From the NCBI RefSeq assembly GCF_030209355.1, contig NZ_JARVSF010000019.1, positions 106,108-170,107 of the forward strand: DNA of 64,000 nt. Reading direction: 5' to 3'. The translations under genes and the position numbers were made by a program. The DNA comes from Pseudarthrobacter sp. fls2-241-R2A-127. GTDB lineage: Bacteria; Actinomycetota; Actinomycetes; Actinomycetales; Micrococcaceae. This document shows positions 62,101 through 64,000 of this stretch, piece by piece (the stretch's first letter is position 1; each line of letters begins with the position of its first letter). The notes beneath the pieces were generated by a model. It was not told the DNA's origin and did not search any database. It saw only the letters and a program-made list of their open reading frames with translations.

Positions 62101-62781
62101 GTGGCCGGCCGTCAGGTACCGGAAACGCCGGCGCCGTTCGCGGAAGACCGGAAGCAGGTCCGGCAGGGAGTGGCTGCTTCGGAGCCAGTCCGCGCCCACC
62201 CTGGTGCCGAGCACCAGGGTGACCACGGGTGAAGGTTCCAACCCCATCCCCAGCAGTTGGTCCCCGTATGCGGCAAGCTGCAGCAACGCCCCGACTTTTG
62301 CGTGCCGGGCCAGTTTGGTGTCCCAGACTTCGTAGCGGCCCGGGTTTCCCGTGCCTGCGGCCTCGTTGACCAGGAAGTCGGCATAGCCCAGGAACTCGCC
62401 GTCGAAGAAAGTTGCCTGGAACACCACGTCTGCGCCCGAGCGGAGGGCAAGCTCTGTTTCCGCGTGCTTTGCCTGCAGCTCTCCGCGCAGGTTCGGTCCC
62501 CGCTCCAGGGAGTAGACACCCGCACCACGGCTGGCATCCCACAGGCCATACCTGGCTACCAGGCTTGCGAGGACGGTCTGCTCATGCTGGTCGCCCAACA
62601 GGCCTGCACGCTGCTGCATGTCGTCAGCAGGGAATTCGGCTTTGGCTGCTCGGCCGAGTTTTTCGTCCAGCACACGGAGCGTGCGGTACTCGCATTCGCT
62701 GGCAGCCACCAGGTCGCTGGCTGAAAAGACGAGATCCGGTGGAGCTCCGGCCTCCATGCCGGCGGCGTCGAGCAGAAACAC
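59161..62781 (-). CDS. TM0106-type RecB-like nuclease fused to SF1 helicase
   Basis: A 1206-residue protein. The N-terminal third is a RecB-like PD-(D/E)xK nuclease with AYGDQLLGMGLEPSPVV preceded by DTKLARHAKVG, and cysteines ASECEYRT plus CGRCDYC for an iron-sulfur cluster as in Cas4/AddB. A middle RNase-H-like segment has FFDFEGDPLW and DYNRYDCLS. The C-terminal half is a superfamily 1 helicase: Walker A GPPGTGKTHIGAHV, Walker B LLVIDEAGQFSLANT, and VGTVDKFQGQEAPVVFVSMA. It probably processes nucleic acid ends, and repair or defence roles are both possible. The GTG at 62781 has GGGAGG upstream. Confidence 0.87.
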   Translation of the reverse strand: MFLLDAAGMEAGAPPDLVFSASDLVAASECEYRTLRVLDEKLGRAAKAEFPADDMQQRAGLLGDQHEQTVLASLVARYGLWDASRGAGVYSLERGPNLRGELQAKHAETELALRSGADVVFQATFFDGEFLGYADFLVNEAAGTGNPGRYEVWDTKLARHAKVGALLQLAAYGDQLLGMGLEPSPVVTLVLGTRVGADWLRSSHSLPDLLPVFRERRRRFRYLTAGHRAADAPVQWQQPGVVHCGRCDYCAEQVTRHRDLLMVAGMSTVQRRKLQAANVTTIDQLAAMPAPDAQGSVARLRAQARMQLGLDQTAGSRTFTKDGQPHTVSYTVLADNAIGSLPAPSAGDIFFDFEGDPLWQDPATGAWGIEYLFGVIEAPVPGTAGDPVFRPFWAHSRSGERRAFLDFLDYVEQRRAVYPDMHVYHYAAYEKTALRNLSLVHQAGEDTVDHWLRQGLLVDLYATVKHSLRISEASYSIKKLEPLYMGDNLRSGDVKDAGASVVAYAAYCAARDTGRTGEADAILASISDYNRYDCLSTLRLRDWLLEIAPQATKDTGSAGRPAQAGRTAPEDPVEVPDETPEEVRLRQYLAGLPDDRPWSNDERAVAMVAAATGYHRRERKQFWWQHFDRVEAPVETWADQRNVFVVSSAEVVSDWALAKPRERMRTRVVQLRGTMTEGSDFRVDSSWCRLYDAPGPEGMAAPNAAPQARAYAFKTRIHHLAAAPDNPEHTIITISERESGKVSAYPHLPIALTEDTPIPTDNIEAAIAELARTVGSTVPRLPAQPGLDILRKVPPRFRSISAPAGVRHLQDGTADYAAAIAASLRDLDASYLAVQGPPGTGKTHIGAHVIGELVREGWKVGVVAQSHNVVENLLCRAIEAGGVDPSVVAKKLAAPHTVPWAATDDRDVGRLLAAPGGCLVGGTAWTMTGKEVPAGSLDLLVIDEAGQFSLANTLAVSRAADRLLLLGDPQQLPQVTQGAHPEPVDESALGWLAAGHATLPKSLGYFLADTWRMHPELCRAVSNLSYDGKLQSAPAAGLRGLDGLPPGVETVFVNHSGNATASKAEAEEVVRQARRHLGLKWTCAPDAGSRPLEQQDLMVVAAYNAQVHLVRKALAEAGLPEVRVGTVDKFQGQEAPVVFVSMACSAVAEAPRGAEFLLNRNRINVAVSRGQWRAVIIRSPELTSYMPHKPAALEELGAFIGLSPRE

Positions 62782-62957
62782 GGGGCCTCCCCAACTGTTC
62801 GCAGGCCCCGGGACGGTTCCCTTGGCCTGGAATCAAACCTAGCAAGGGGGACCGACAAAAAAGGGGGCGCCCCCGCTGCAAGGCCATGTCCGGCAAGACG
62901 CATGGCTGGCGTTCCACGGAAATGGGGCGCACGTTGTTGTCCGGGCGCCGATTGTTT

Positions 62958-63683
62958 CTACGTGAGCCGGGCAACGCTCCGGCGGGACGGACGCAGCGCG
63001 GTTCCGTCGGAGAACAGCTCCGGGGTGGCCTCCTGGATGCGCTGGACGTCCTCGAAGACCGCCCTCAGGTGCAGGCGCAGGCTGGCGTCCGCGTCCGACA
63101 GGTCGTTGGCTTCAAGGGCGTCCACCACGGCTGTATGTTGTTCGATCAGGGTGGACACCGGGCGGGTGTCCAGCAGGCTCATCCGGCGGGCCCGGTCCAG
63201 GTGGGCTTTCGCCGAGTTGACCGCGGCCCAGGCGGACTCGTGCCCGGCAAGCCGCAGGAGTTCGCGGTGGAAGTCCTCGTCCAGGCGGAAGAATTCCTCC
63301 ACGTCGCCGCGCCCGTTGGCCTCGGACTGTTCCCGCAGGATCCGGCGAAGCCCCCCGATGCCGGCGCTGTCTACGGCGAGGTCGCGAAGGGAGGCGCATT
63401 CGATGGCTTCACGGACGAACTGCGCTTCAGACACGCGTCCCAGATCCACCAGCGATACGAACGAGCCGATTTGCGGATAGACCTGGACCAGCCCTTCTTC
63501 GCGCAGCAGGATCAGGCTTTCGCGCACAGGGGTCCGGCTGACGCCCAGTTCCTGCGCCAACTCGTTCTCGGACAGCGGTTCGCCGGGCGGGAGCTGCAGC
63601 GAAATGATCCGGCGGCGAAGCGTTTCGAGGGTTTGGTCCCGCACCGAGAGGCGGGGCGGAATCCCTCTTTTGTCCGTTGGCAT
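62958..63683 (-). CDS. GntR-family regulator with FCD domain
   Basis: A 241-residue regulator. The N-terminal winged helix has RRRIISLQLPPGEPLSENEL and VSRTPVRESLILLREEGLV. The C-terminal FCD domain contains the metal-binding type residues DEDFHRELLR, EQHTAVVDAL and LRLHLRAVFED. FCD regulators usually sense organic acids or sugar acids. The ATG at 63683 is divergent from a transporter-like gene at 63854, its likely target; direct repeats lie between them. Confidence 0.9.
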   Translation of the reverse strand: MPTDKRGIPPRLSVRDQTLETLRRRIISLQLPPGEPLSENELAQELGVSRTPVRESLILLREEGLVQVYPQIGSFVSLVDLGRVSEAQFVREAIECASLRDLAVDSAGIGGLRRILREQSEANGRGDVEEFFRLDEDFHRELLRLAGHESAWAAVNSAKAHLDRARRMSLLDTRPVSTLIEQHTAVVDALEANDLSDADASLRLHLRAVFEDVQRIQEATPELFSDGTALRPSRRSVARLT

Positions 63684-63700
63684 GCCACCAGTCTAATCTG

Positions 63701-63735
63701 TTGACACACTAGAATGGTAGTGCTTGTATGGTAGT
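63701..63735. promoter_or_regulatory. candidate promoter and repeated operator half-sites
   Basis: TTGACA (63701-63706) is followed after 17 bases by TTGTAT. The 8-base sequence ATGGTAGT occurs at 63714-63721 and 63728-63735, a 14-base period. It lies between the GntR gene and the divergent transporter-like gene. Confidence 0.45.
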
Positions 63736-63853
63736 AGAAATCGTCCCGCTGCCGGTCATTGATGTCCGCACTCAGCGGAGCCCGATACGGCACCCTTTAG
63801 ACCCCGGTAACGCTTCATCCCCATCCACAGCATCACCTGCAAAGGAGCAACTG

Positions 63854-63985
63854 ATGACCGAGAGCATTGCGCCTCCCACAACCAGCACTGCCGAGCGCCG
63901 CAACACCCGAGACCTCGCCAAAGTTGCGGTCTCGGGCTGGCTAGGTGTACTAACCCGGTTGGTTGGTGACACGGCTGGCGGGTGA
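63854..63985 (+). pseudogene. N-terminal stub of a transporter-like gene, apparently interrupted
   Basis: The ATG at 63854 has AAAGGAG upstream. The 43 codons begin like an MFS N-terminus (RRNTRDLAKVAVSGWLG). After GWLG, near 63945, the frame continues VLTRLVGDTAGG and stops at 63985, which does not look like a membrane helix. This suggests an insertion or rearrangement at about 63944-63950. The rest lies outside the window, so a chimeric short protein or assembly effect cannot be excluded. Confidence 0.55.
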
Positions 63986-64000
63986 GGCGCCTTTGAGTGC

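Noticed and set aside
1..64000. CRISPR arrays, rRNA, tRNA genes
   Set aside because: No regularly spaced repeat arrays and no recognisable RNA gene sequence were noticed while reading; a dedicated scan (for example tRNAscan or CRISPR finder) was not possible.

Overview
The window is high-GC, densely packed DNA typical of a soil actinobacterium. The protein content (a secreted Rpf-like transglycosylase with LysM, BioB followed by a small CxxC partner, the MSMEG_6728-type protein, FCD and HutC GntR regulators, a complete inositol catabolic block) points to Micrococcaceae, most likely the Arthrobacter/Pseudarthrobacter group. This is inference from protein resemblance; no rRNA or tRNA gene was seen in the window. 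No stretch longer than 300 bases lacks a gene.

1-13.8 kb is a myo-inositol catabolism region. It starts inside iolD and continues with iolA/mmsA, iolE, iolG, iolH and a sugar-porter MFS gene. A MarR/MFS efflux pair follows, then a LacI regulator, iolB, a GntR regulator and a second sugar porter. IolG oxidises inositol, IolE dehydrates inosose, IolD opens the ring, IolB isomerises the 5-deoxyglucuronate, and IolA makes acetyl-CoA. IolC and IolJ are not in the window. The divergent region before the second porter carries GntR-like and LacI-like operator candidates.

13.8-22.2 kb holds a LOG-family protein, a ferritin-VIT1 iron transporter of the MbfA type, a small acidic protein, and a unit for guanidino or arginine-derived compounds: a sodium symporter, an XRE-cupin regulator, an agmatinase/guanidinobutyrase-type ureohydrolase and a ThDP decarboxylase-like enzyme. 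22.2-29.8 kb has a MarR-controlled 14-TM exporter with an unusual coiled-coil tail, a heterodimeric ABC exporter with one degenerate ATP site, a thioesterase and a small membrane protein.

29.8-38.3 kb contains a type IV McrBC-like restriction pair, a histidine kinase/response regulator pair with a histidine-less HPt-like protein, a secreted GH26 glycanase and a Vsr endonuclease. 38.3-53.7 kb is mostly housekeeping or metabolic: a PNPOx-fold protein, bioB-bsaP, an NCS1 nucleobase symporter, two secreted proteins of unknown role, an Old Yellow Enzyme, Tex, a five-gene minus-strand run of small metabolic or unknown genes, and an Rpf-like protein.

53.8-64 kb has a short UvrA paralogue, an adenine/adenosine deaminase, an unusual winged-helix/histone-like/X25-like fusion protein, acylphosphatase, a TM0106-type nuclease-helicase, a GntR-FCD regulator, and a divergent transporter reading frame that looks cut off at the right edge. 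Many genes are separated by strong stem-loops that act as terminators, often between convergent genes.
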